From an uncultured Collinsella sp. (GTDB lineage: Bacteria > Actinomycetota > Coriobacteriia > Coriobacteriales > Coriobacteriaceae): 6,483 nt of DNA. Shown here piece after piece: positions 1-5,361 of this stretch. The stretch's first letter is position 1, and every line of letters begins with the position of its first letter. A program made the position numbers and the translations under genes. The notes under the pieces are model-generated. The model saw nothing but the letters and a program-made list of their open reading frames with translations. It ran no database searches and had not been told where the DNA came from. The stretch is taken from assembly GCA_900752345.1 (NCBI GenBank), contig CAADVA010000221.1, positions 1 through 6,483 on the forward strand, written 5' to 3'.

Positions 1-742
1 CCACCGGCAGCTTGACGGCAAACTCAACGCGCTCCGAGGCGCCGGGCTTGGTGGCGACGTTTTCCAGATACTGGTCGGGCGTAAGGATGTCCGCCAGGAT
101 CGCGCCCAGCTGCACCTCGCCCAAAATGCCACGCGCCTTGACATTACCCAGCACGCGCTTAAGGTCGCCCACGCCGGTGGCGATGGATTGCATATCGCCC
201 AGGCCCTTGTACACGGCCTCGAGCTGGTCACTCACTTGCTTAAACGATGCAGACAGACGGTCGTTGAGCGTACGGGAAAGCTTTTCGTCCACCGTCGCGC
301 GCATCTGATCGAGCTGCACGTTGTTGTCCTTGCGGATGGCGCCCAGCTGTGCATCGACCGTCTCGCGCACCTTGTCCAAGCGGTGCTCGATGCCCTCGCG
401 GTTGGCGCCCAGCTGCTGGGCCGTCTCACGACGCAGGTCGTCCATGCGGTCGCCGGCCTGCGAGAACTCGCGCGCGATGGTCAGGTAGCGCTGCTGCTCT
501 ACGGCGGCGTCGGTCGTCTGCTGCTGCGCGATGGCGTTTGCCGTGCGACGGGTTTCTGCCAGCGCGATGTTCAGGGTGTCGAGCGCGTTGTTGGCCTGCT
601 CGAGCGCCGCGAGCGTCTCCGCGTCGCTGCCGCCACGCTCTCGCAACTCGGCACGAAGGCCTTTAAGCTGCAGGGCGCAAACCACAGCAACCCCCACCGC
701 CACCAAGGCAATCACAACAAGCGCAATATCGATAGCAGACAT
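1..742 (-). CDS. rmuC: DNA recombination protein RmuC, N-terminal part (cut by window edge)
   Basis: The 247 visible codons encode the front of RmuC, a membrane-anchored coiled-coil protein with a PD-(D/E)XK nuclease-like domain, thought to limit recombination at inverted repeats. Residues 5-24 form a hydrophobic anchor (IDIALVVIALVAVGVAVVCA). Residues 28 to about 175 are rich in Glu, Gln, Arg and Ala and look like a long coiled coil. Residues 193-225 (DLKRVLGNVKARGILGEVQLGAILADILTPDQY region) match the start of the conserved RmuC domain, including the LGNVK-RG-LGE-QL signature. The rest of the nuclease-like domain lies beyond base 1. The ATG at 742-740 directly precedes the anchor; the ribosome site is weak (GGGCGGA). 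The gene starts 51 nt after the helix-turn-helix gene stop, with no terminator seen between, so it could be read partly from that transcript. Family assignment is firm; function is known only from homologues. Confidence 0.93.
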   Translation of the reverse strand, partial: MSAIDIALVVIALVAVGVAVVCALQLKGLRAELRERGGSDAETLAALEQANNALDTLNIALAETRRTANAIAQQQTTDAAVEQQRYLTIAREFSQAGDRMDDLRRETAQQLGANREGIEHRLDKVRETVDAQLGAIRKDNNVQLDQMRATVDEKLSRTLNDRLSASFKQVSDQLEAVYKGLGDMQSIATGVGDLKRVLGNVKARGILGEVQLGAILADILTPDQYLENVATKPGASERVEFAVKLPV

Positions 743-793
743 AGATTCCGCCCAACAAACCCAATCGATTATCAATCAAAACCGCGATCAATC

Positions 794-1357
794 TTACCCC
801 GCCACACGCACCGGGTGCCCGGCCCCTTCTTGGGTGCCCCTCTCCTCCGCATATTCCATAATGCGGCGCGCCGTCTCCCTGCTCACCTTTGAGTCATCGC
901 CGGCTAAGTATGCGTACACGTTTCCCTTATTCAGATTCAAATCGCGGCAGAGACCGTAGCGTGTTACGCCCGATTCCTCCAACGCTTCCAGTGTTCTCTT
1001 TCTCATCAGGGCGTTCACCCTTCTGTCGGCCGCTGGCTTTTCTTTCACCCCTCTATACGCGCGCCAAACGTTGGCGTAACGATTGGGGAGCTTATCCTCG
1101 GTGCATAGAGACGCCATGCCACCAGCTTGATCGTACAAGGACAAAACGCCTCGGTAATCCTCTTCCATCCACGAACCCTCGGATAAGCCCAGGACATATT
1201 CGGCTTTTCCTTGCGCCAAAGCGAGCAAAAACAGAGGCTCCGCCACGCGCGGCGCAACCGTCGTCGCCTGCTCAACCAGTTTTCTAAAACTCAGCGACTG
1301 CTGCCCGGACAGCTCTCGGCAATAGCCTTTCAAAAATCCCTCAAAAGTCAGATTCAA
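794..1357 (-). CDS. Helix-turn-helix protein, likely antitoxin/regulator partner of the upstream nucleotidyltransferase
   Basis: This gene encodes 187 residues. I start it at TTG (1357-1355), because AAAGGAGGTG sits 5 nt upstream and the TTG overlaps the upstream stop as TTGA. A longer reading to 1477 would run over the nucleotidyltransferase gene and has no ribosome site. The first ~110 residues are helical with no motif I recognise. Residues 115-168 look like a DNA-binding helix-turn-helix: a basic helix (RRVNALMRKRTLEALEESG), then VTRYGLCRDLNLNKGNVYAYLAG, then a charged helix (SRETARRIMEYAEE). The last ~17 residues look disordered. A two-gene cassette with a nucleotidyltransferase-fold protein suggests an antitoxin that also represses its own promoter. 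The order is toxin-like gene first, the reverse of AbiEi/AbiEii. The existence of the gene is strongly supported; the antitoxin role is inference. Confidence 0.82.
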   Translation of the reverse strand: MNLTFEGFLKGYCRELSGQQSLSFRKLVEQATTVAPRVAEPLFLLALAQGKAEYVLGLSEGSWMEEDYRGVLSLYDQAGGMASLCTEDKLPNRYANVWRAYRGVKEKPAADRRVNALMRKRTLEALEESGVTRYGLCRDLNLNKGNVYAYLAGDDSKVSRETARRIMEYAEERGTQEGAGHPVRVAG

Positions 1358-1884
1358 CCGAACACCTCCTTTTTGTATTGCCTGTATGCGCAGACCATCT
1401 CTTGATAACTCCGCTCCGAGGGCGACGACGCCAGAGCCTCTCCCTCGTCGAATATAAGCCGCTCGAGCAGATCCCAATCAAGTCGGTCAACGAATGCCTG
1501 ACTATGAAAATCGACGATGTCGTTCGGACGATAGGCATAAAGCTTCATCACCGCCAGGTCCTCCAAAGATGGCGTAAAGTACCTGATAAAACGCGCCCCA
1601 ATCTTCAAGGGAATCAAACGATCTTCGTAATTGAATGGCATCTGATTACAATATGCCACCGCCATACCATTCACCTCGGGGTATCGAGCTATGATCTCGC
1701 GGAGGCACCTGTCTGCCTCAAACACATCAATGTCATGTGTAACCGACCGATTCGTCACATCGTTTAGCATGAAAGCGCCTCCTCCCACCAATACAACGCT
1801 CGGCCTGTCGTCTCTTGGACCTATTTCCAGCTCCGCCTCTTCGTCAATGCCCAGAAGAGTCTGCTCTAAATCCTGCTTATACAT
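1354..1884 (-). CDS. DUF6036-like nucleotidyltransferase-fold protein, candidate toxin
   Basis: This 176-residue protein has the marks of a minimal nucleotidyltransferase of the DUF6036/AbiEii-like group. A Gly-rich strand and helix (VVLVGGGAFML, residues 30-40) is followed by T49-H-D51-I-D53, the Asp-x-Asp pair that binds metal in this fold. A later basic/hydrophobic segment includes K94. The sub-family signature LEDLAVMKLYAYRPNDIVDF lies at residues 107-126, with K114, R119, D122 and D125. Such proteins are often toxins that transfer a nucleotide to tRNA or another target, or are inactive relatives; the substrate here is unknown. The ATG start is preceded by AGGA at good spacing, and an in-frame stop lies just upstream. 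The helix-turn-helix gene follows with a TTGA overlap, implying translational coupling. The 5' end and leader are clearly A+T-richer than neighbouring genes, which fits horizontal transfer. Confidence 0.85.
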   Translation of the reverse strand: MYKQDLEQTLLGIDEEAELEIGPRDDRPSVVLVGGGAFMLNDVTNRSVTHDIDVFEADRCLREIIARYPEVNGMAVAYCNQMPFNYEDRLIPLKIGARFIRYFTPSLEDLAVMKLYAYRPNDIVDFHSQAFVDRLDWDLLERLIFDEGEALASSPSERSYQEMVCAYRQYKKEVFG

Positions 1885-1893
1885 AGCAAATCC

Positions 1894-1917
1894 TATTATT
1901 ATTCATCTTCAATAATA
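1894..1917 (-). promoter_or_regulatory. A+T-rich inverted repeat upstream of the nucleotidyltransferase gene (possible operator)
   Basis: On the transcribed strand TATTATT, 7 nt, AATAATA form a perfect 7-bp inverted repeat (1917-1911 and 1903-1897), just before the AGGA ribosome site of the nucleotidyltransferase gene. The same stretch holds -10-like hexamers (TAGTAT, TATTAT), but I found no good -35 at 16-18 nt. A repressor bound here would cover both the -10 region and the leader, as expected for autoregulation by the partner helix-turn-helix protein. The repeat is seen directly; the operator role is inference, and short A/T repeats can arise by chance. Confidence 0.35.
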
Positions 1918-2007
1918 CTATTCAGTCGCACGACAGGACCTACAGGATGCAAGAATTCTGCTCGTGGCGATAATCCCTACACCCTAGAAGTCCTAATGTG
2001 ACAAACG

Positions 2008-2430
2008 CTAACTCTCCCAGCCGGCGCGGACGGTTGTTGCGACATCACCTAGGCGCTGGCCGAGAGCTGCCAAGTGCTGAAGCACCTCATTGGGCGAGGC
2101 GCCGTTGAGAATGCACGTGAGGGCATATGAGGCCAAGAAGATTGCCGCGAGTCCCAACGGGATCAGCACAATCATCGCTAACGTGCGCAGGCGCTGGCCC
2201 ACGCGGCGGCGACGCGCACGATGCTTATCGAACGCAAGCTCCTGCGCATATGAATCTTGTTGTACGGAATAGTTCTCTGACGCCGATCCGCCCGCAAGCG
2301 AAACCGCGGGTGCGGCATTTTGCGCAGGGGGCTGGGCGGCTACCCCTTGCATTTGCATCTCCATGAGCCGTTGCTGCTGACGCAGCATGCGCTCAGCTTG
2401 TTGCTGCGGAGTCTCAAGAAACAGGTCCAT
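2008..2430 (-). CDS. Small membrane protein of unknown function with Gln-rich N-terminus
   Basis: This 140-residue protein belongs to no family I recognise. I place the start at ATG 2430-2428, because GGAGG (2440-2436) lies 5 nt upstream; a TTG four codons earlier would overlap that site. Residues 1-30 are rich in Gln, Met, Leu and Arg (ETPQQQAERMLRQQQRLMEMQMQ), likely an amphipathic or coiled helix. Residues 31-65 are Ala/Pro/Ser-rich and probably disordered. A basic patch, KHRARRRR (69-76), precedes one hydrophobic span, LAMIVLIPLGLAAIFLASYALTCIL (84-108). By the positive-inside rule the Gln-rich part would be cytoplasmic and the last ~32 residues outside. It stands alone: 123 nt separate it from the nucleotidyltransferase gene and a terminator lies upstream of it. 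I saw no convincing terminator after its stop. The coding call is good; the function is unknown. Confidence 0.75.
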   Translation of the reverse strand: MDLFLETPQQQAERMLRQQQRLMEMQMQGVAAQPPAQNAAPAVSLAGGSASENYSVQQDSYAQELAFDKHRARRRRVGQRLRTLAMIVLIPLGLAAIFLASYALTCILNGASPNEVLQHLAALGQRLGDVATTVRAGWES

Positions 2431-2676
2431 GCTGGCCTCCAAAATCGGAGCATTCGACGCTTACGCCCAGCATCCCGCACCGCCAAGGCCACGGCAACGC
2501 AATCCGTAGCAATAGCCGCAAAGTTTCTTGTTGACAAAAGCTGTCGAAAACCTCAACAACTCCCCTACCAGCACTTTCTCTGAGCTTTTTTATCGAATGA
2601 TCTTTTGCCCTTCCACCAACCCGCCAACTAACCAAAAGCTGACCAAAAGCTTGACGGAAATTGTGAAGACCGGGAC
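2431..2676. other. Intergenic leader of the 140-residue membrane protein gene
   Basis: This 246-nt non-coding stretch lies between the repeat module after the 210-residue membrane protein and the start of the 140-residue gene, and must hold that gene's promoter. Visible elements are a tandem ACCAAAAGCT (2631-2640 and 2642-2651, 11-bp phase), a third partial copy (ACAAAAGCTG, 2534-2543), and an inverted repeat TTGTTGA/TCAACAA around 2528-2560. I could not pick a convincing -35/-10 pair on the minus strand. Reading frames across it (for example 2414-2899 on the minus strand) run through the repeat module and the terminator hairpin and are not credible genes. Confidence 0.5.
2631..2651. repeat. 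Tandem 10-bp direct repeat ACCAAAAGCT in an upstream region
   Basis: Two perfect copies of ACCAAAAGCT (2631-2640 and 2642-2651) are separated by one base, giving an 11-bp period, about one helical turn. A related ACAAAAGCTG occurs at 2534-2543. Direct repeats at this phase are typical sites for response regulators that bind head to tail. They lie about 200 nt upstream of the 140-residue membrane protein gene. The repeats are seen directly; a regulatory role is only suggested. Confidence 0.4.
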
Positions 2677-2847
2677 CCCACACAAAACGTGCCGCCCCAT
2701 AAGGGGCGGCACGCAAACTTCTAATCAGCTTTTCTGTAACGAGCACGCGACGGCCCAACGCCGGAGCGCAGGGCGGGGAAACCTTTGCCTCGCGCGACCC
2801 TGCGAAGCCGTGAGCGAGAGGGAAAGGTTTCCCCGCCCTGCGCTCCG
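2677..2847 (-). repeat. Repeat module copy A: 3'-UTR long hairpin, conserved linker and terminator
   Basis: This is one of two related modules in the window; the other is at 3581-3754. Read in the RNA sense it starts 17 nt after the stop of the 210-residue membrane protein. A perfect 25-bp hairpin (2847-2823 with 2786-2762) closes a 36-nt loop, followed by a linker and a terminator hairpin (2713-2688). Bases 2688-2764 match 3593-3669 with only three differences (2700, 2713, 2753). In the loop, 2798-2818 is identical to 3710-3730 (21 nt), whereas the hairpin stems differ between copies. It may be a dispersed palindromic intergenic repeat, a structured 3'-UTR, or the source of a small RNA. I know no named family that it matches. 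Confidence 0.85.
2684..2713 (-). terminator. Rho-independent terminator after the 210-residue membrane protein gene
   Basis: On the minus strand an 11-bp G+C-rich stem (CGTGCCGCCCC with GGGGCGGCACG) has a TTAT loop and is followed by TTTT (2687-2684), then GTGTGG. There is no T-run on the other side, so it serves minus-strand transcripts. It is the distal part of repeat module copy A. Confidence 0.85.
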
Positions 2848-2864
2848 TGGTCGGTGAGGACAGA

Positions 2865-3497
2865 CTACATGCCCGCGAGACCTCGGGCGGCGGTGGCACA
2901 CAAAAACGCCAAGGCTAGAATCACGAGCGAGCCCGCGATGTCGACCAGCACGCCCATTGCGCGGCGCTCAAACAGCCAGCTCTCGAAGTGCGGGGCAACG
3001 TTGCGCCAGACACGCCACAACAAGATGCCCATGCCGATGACGCCGGGAATATTGAGCAACAAAATCTCGGAGCACAAGAGGCCGATCAGGTTGCCGGCGG
3101 CAAAGCCCGCATCGCCCTCGCAGTATTTGCGATAAATCATGTACAGCATGTACGCCACAAACGGCTGTAGGCACGCAGAGATAAACGTAACCACCATCGA
3201 GGGGTCCTGAGAAAAGACATCGGTGAGCTTATCCACACTCGTGGCATCCTTAGAGGCCAGGAACAGACCAATGACCACCACGGGCACCACGCCCAAGATG
3301 ACCTCGACCATCGTAAACAGTTTGACAGTCAGGTCTTCGCTCGCCGTATTCAAATGAGGCGCCCACTCAGGATGAGCATGCGCCCCAACCTTCTTGTCTT
3401 TCTCAGCTCGATCGGCCTTTTTGCCCTCAGGGACCCGACGACCAGGATCCTTGCGAGTCCCCGCCGCAGCAACCCGAGCCCGAGACTTCTTACCCAT
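2865..3497 (-). CDS. Multi-pass membrane protein of unknown function
   Basis: This 210-residue protein belongs to no family I recognise. Residues 1-45 are very basic (MGKKSRARVAAAGTRKDPGR, then KKADRAEKDKK) and probably cytoplasmic and disordered. Hydrophobic segments follow at about 61-82 (LFTMVEVILGVVPVVVIGLFLA), 101-122 (MVVTFISACLQPFVAYMLYMIY), 134-163 (a long stretch that may be one or two spans) and 181-205 (MGVLVDIAGSLVILALAFLCATAA). Total length and layout suggest four spans. The ATG start at 3497-3495 has only a modest ribosome site (GGGGTG, 5 nt away). The gene sits between two terminators, so it is probably a single-gene unit; its promoter should be in 3498-3587, but I could not identify one with confidence. 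The coding call rests on the consistent codon pattern and membrane topology. Confidence 0.8.
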   Translation of the reverse strand: MGKKSRARVAAAGTRKDPGRRVPEGKKADRAEKDKKVGAHAHPEWAPHLNTASEDLTVKLFTMVEVILGVVPVVVIGLFLASKDATSVDKLTDVFSQDPSMVVTFISACLQPFVAYMLYMIYRKYCEGDAGFAAGNLIGLLCSEILLLNIPGVIGMGILLWRVWRNVAPHFESWLFERRAMGVLVDIAGSLVILALAFLCATAARGLAGM

Positions 3498-3580
3498 AAA
3501 AACACCCCATCAGGTAGTAGATAAACTAAAAGTCGCTACCCAGTGTACCCCACCCATGAACGGTGCCGTCCCAACCAGCC

Positions 3581-3754
3581 CCCATACAAAAACGTGCCGC
3601 CCCAAAAGGGGCGGCACACAAACTTCTAATCAGCTTTTCTGTAACGAGCACGCGACGACCCAACGCCGGGGCGCGGGGCGGGAGGCCGGATTGCCTTCCC
3701 TCAACGCGCCCCTGCGAAGCCGTGAGCGAGGAGGGAAGGTAGTCCGGCCCTCCC
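3581..3754 (-). repeat. Repeat module copy B: 3'-UTR long hairpin, conserved linker and terminator
   Basis: This second copy has the same layout as 2677-2847 and begins 26 nt after the rubrerythrin stop. Its long hairpin pairs 3754-3731 with 3702-3680. The pairing is imperfect: 9 bp, three positions with two G-U pairs, 7 bp, a one-base bulge, then 5 bp. The loop holds the 21 nt shared with copy A (3710-3730). The linker and terminator stem (3593-3669) differ from copy A at three bases only. The stem sequence is unlike that of copy A, yet both fold on themselves. The two copies share orientation relative to the preceding gene. Confidence 0.83.
3588..3617 (-). terminator. Rho-independent terminator after the rubrerythrin gene
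   Basis: On the minus strand GTGCCGCCCC, a TTTT loop and GGGGCGGCAC form a perfect 10-bp stem, followed by G and TTTTT (3592-3588). It is almost identical to the terminator at 2684-2713 and closes the Rrf2 / glycosylase / rubrerythrin transcript. Confidence 0.87.
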
Positions 3755-3780
3755 GGCCCAGCTCACGCTAGCACCACGCG

Positions 3781-4320
3781 CTAGTAGTTCACCACCTGCT
3801 CCTCAAAGTACGCCTTCGGGTGGTTGCACACCGGGCACACCTCGGGCGCCTCGGCACCAACATGCAGGTGTCCGCAGTTCAGGCACTTCCACACCTTTAC
3901 GCCCTCGCGCTCAAACACCTCGCCCGATTCAATGCGCTCGACGAGCTTGTTATAGCGCTCTTCGTGGGCCTTCTCGACAGCGGCGACGCCGCGGAACTTC
4001 TCGGCGATCTCGGCAAAGCCCTCCTCCTCGGCGGTCTTGGCAAACTCGTCATACATCGTGGTCCACTCGTAGTTCTCGCCCGCGGCGGCGTCGCGCAGGT
4101 TGTCCAGAGTGCCCGGAACGGCGCCATCGTGCAGATACTTAAACCACAGCTTGGCATGCTCGGACTCGTTGCCCGCCGTCTCGGCAAAGATATTCGAGAT
4201 CTGAACGTAGCCGTCCTTTTTGGCCTTGGATGCATAGTAGCGATACTTGGTGTGTGCCTGGGACTCACCGGCAAAAGCAGTCTCGAGGTTCTTCTTGGTC
4301 TGAGAGTTCTCAAAATCCAT
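3781..4320 (-). CDS. Rubrerythrin
   Basis: This 179-residue rubrerythrin is a cytoplasmic non-haem diiron peroxidase that reduces hydrogen peroxide in anaerobes, drawing electrons from NAD(P)H through rubredoxin-type carriers. The ferritin-like four-helix domain spans residues 1 to about 135. Its likely diiron ligands are E19 (AGES), E52-x-x-H55 (ESEH), a Glu in the 98-100 EEE run and E116-x-x-H119 (EKAH). The C-terminal rubredoxin-like domain carries C146-x-x-C149 and C162-P-x-C165 for one Fe(Cys)4 site. Length and domain order are normal for the family. The ATG at 4320-4318 is preceded by AAGGGAAG at 7 nt; an upstream GTG in frame would overlap that site. The gene is 114 nt downstream of the glycosylase gene. 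The gap has an A+T-rich patch (GATTATAAGGTTTAAATTC, 4398-4416 on the complement) that could hold its own promoter or a peroxide-responsive site, but I see no clear consensus. Confidence 0.95.
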   Translation of the reverse strand: MDFENSQTKKNLETAFAGESQAHTKYRYYASKAKKDGYVQISNIFAETAGNESEHAKLWFKYLHDGAVPGTLDNLRDAAAGENYEWTTMYDEFAKTAEEEGFAEIAEKFRGVAAVEKAHEERYNKLVERIESGEVFEREGVKVWKCLNCGHLHVGAEAPEVCPVCNHPKAYFEEQVVNY

Positions 4321-4434
4321 AGGTGTACTTCCCTTCAACACGTGCCGCCCATAGGCTTTGAGCGGCCCTGTCTTTAGGATGCCCCCATGCCGAGAATTTA
4401 AACCTTATAATCCTGTTCTTCAGATTCGAGCGAG

Positions 4435-5340
4435 CTATACACTCAGCCAACGATCGCCCTCGGAGCGGCAAAAGCCCTCGCGCTCCAGATCGGCAAGGAT
4501 GCTTGCGACCAGCTCGCGCTCGACCGGCTCACGGCCGTCTGCCGTCTCCATCTCGTTAACGCCTGCAACGGCTTCATCAAGCGTAATACCTGCCGGCTGC
4601 CCATCGCGCGCTGCCAGCAGCATGCGCACAATGTGGGCGCGCTTTTGGCGACGCGAGCCCTCAAACTTGGACTGACGACTATAGCTCGCCGACCGCCTGG
4701 ACGGATTGGGCAGCGTCTTTTTAAGATACGCGCCGTAATCCAGCAACGCGTAATACCACGCGCGCGGCGTGTCGGCATCGTCTTGAGGCGCGGCAAAGGG
4801 CGCAATCTCATCCGCCGCCGCACCGGGGGCCGCCGGACAGGCAGCTTGAATCAGCGGCACCAGCTCGCGATCGGGAACGGCCGGCACATCGGGAAAGAAA
4901 TGATGCAAAAAGACCGTGCGCACGTTGGTCTCCAGATACACGCCCGGAAGATCGAATGCAAACGAACGGATGCCCTGCGCCGTTGCCGGGCCAATGCCGG
5001 GCAACGCGACCAGATCGTGCGTCTCACGCGGAAACTCCCCATCCCAGTCCTCCACAACGCACTGTGCAGCCCTGTGAAGCGCCAGGGCGCGGCGATTGTA
5101 GCCCATCCCCTGCCACGCATCCAAGACATCGGAAGGGGCGGCCTGAGCAAGCGCCCGGACAGTCGGAAAGCGATCGAGCCACGCCGGCATGCGCGTCTCC
5201 ACGCGCGGCACCTGCGTCTGCTGCAGCATGACCTCGGAAAGCCAGATGATATACGGGTCGCGCGTGCGGCGCCACGGAAGGTCGCGATAACGCAGGACCC
5301 CTTCCGAACGAATCATCGAACGAAAGGGGTCCTGAATCAT
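4435..5340 (-). CDS. MutY-like A/G-specific adenine glycosylase (HhH-GPD family) lacking the Fe-S cluster
   Basis: This 301-residue DNA glycosylase of the HhH-GPD superfamily is nearest to MutY, which removes adenine opposite 8-oxoguanine. Residues 21-45 carry the MutY signature (LPWRRTRDPYIIWLSEVMLQ, then QTQVP), including the catalytic Glu E36. The helix-hairpin-helix is LPGIGPATAQGIRSFAF (113-129). At the place of the second catalytic acid (Asp in LDGNVKRV of E. coli MutY) stands E137 in YLETNVRTV. The usual four-Cys Fe-S motif after the catalytic domain is absent: only C94, C168 and C291 exist, and that region reads LLDYGAYLKKTLPNPSRRSA (199-218), then SYSRQSKFEGSRRQ. The C-terminus (about 232-301) resembles a small winged-helix rather than the MutY NUDIX-like domain. 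Residues 168-194 are an Ala/Pro/Asp-rich insert. Start ATG 5340 has AAGGAG at 7 nt. It follows the Rrf2 gene by 21 nt, so co-transcription is likely. Exact substrate is uncertain. Confidence 0.9.
   Translation of the reverse strand: MIQDPFRSMIRSEGVLRYRDLPWRRTRDPYIIWLSEVMLQQTQVPRVETRMPAWLDRFPTVRALAQAAPSDVLDAWQGMGYNRRALALHRAAQCVVEDWDGEFPRETHDLVALPGIGPATAQGIRSFAFDLPGVYLETNVRTVFLHHFFPDVPAVPDRELVPLIQAACPAAPGAAADEIAPFAAPQDDADTPRAWYYALLDYGAYLKKTLPNPSRRSASYSRQSKFEGSRRQKRAHIVRMLLAARDGQPAGITLDEAVAGVNEMETADGREPVERELVASILADLEREGFCRSEGDRWLSV
5293..5334 (-). promoter_or_regulatory. Stem-loop within the first codons of the glycosylase gene
   Basis: An 11-bp perfect inverted repeat, CAGGACCCCTT and AAGGGGTCCTG (5334-5324 and 5303-5293), covers codons 3-16. 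Its 20-nt loop contains an in-frame ATG (codon 9), and an 8-bp direct repeat CGAACGAA (plus strand 5305-5312 and 5317-5324) spans the loop. The stem begins 6 nt after the first base of the start codon, inside the ribosome footprint, so in RNA it could slow initiation. It could also be a DNA operator. The repeat is seen directly; its function is inferred. Confidence 0.45.
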
Positions 5341-5361
5341 GACAATGCTCCTTATGCGGCG

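Noticed and set aside
188..892. 234-codon open frame on the plus strand
   Set aside because: It is antisense to rmuC and the end of the helix-turn-helix gene; the minus-strand RmuC signature is unmistakable.
2414..2899. 161-codon open frame on the minus strand
   Set aside because: It runs across the long hairpin, the terminator and the upstream region of the 140-residue gene, and its sequence follows the repeat rather than a protein pattern.
2721..3670. Possible tiny conserved peptide ending RARYRKAD in both repeat copies
   Set aside because: The linker can be read as ...SRARYRKAD-stop in both copies, but the frame differs relative to the preceding genes. In copy B a stop lies shortly upstream, and no start with a ribosome site was found. 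RNA structure explains the conservation better.
4337..4370. GCCGC/GCGGC pairing between the glycosylase and rubrerythrin genes as a terminator
   Set aside because: The stem is only about 5 bp with a long loop and has no T-run after it, so I expect read-through into rubrerythrin.
3820..4377. 185-codon open frame on the plus strand
   Set aside because: It is antisense to rubrerythrin, whose diiron and rubredoxin motifs are complete.
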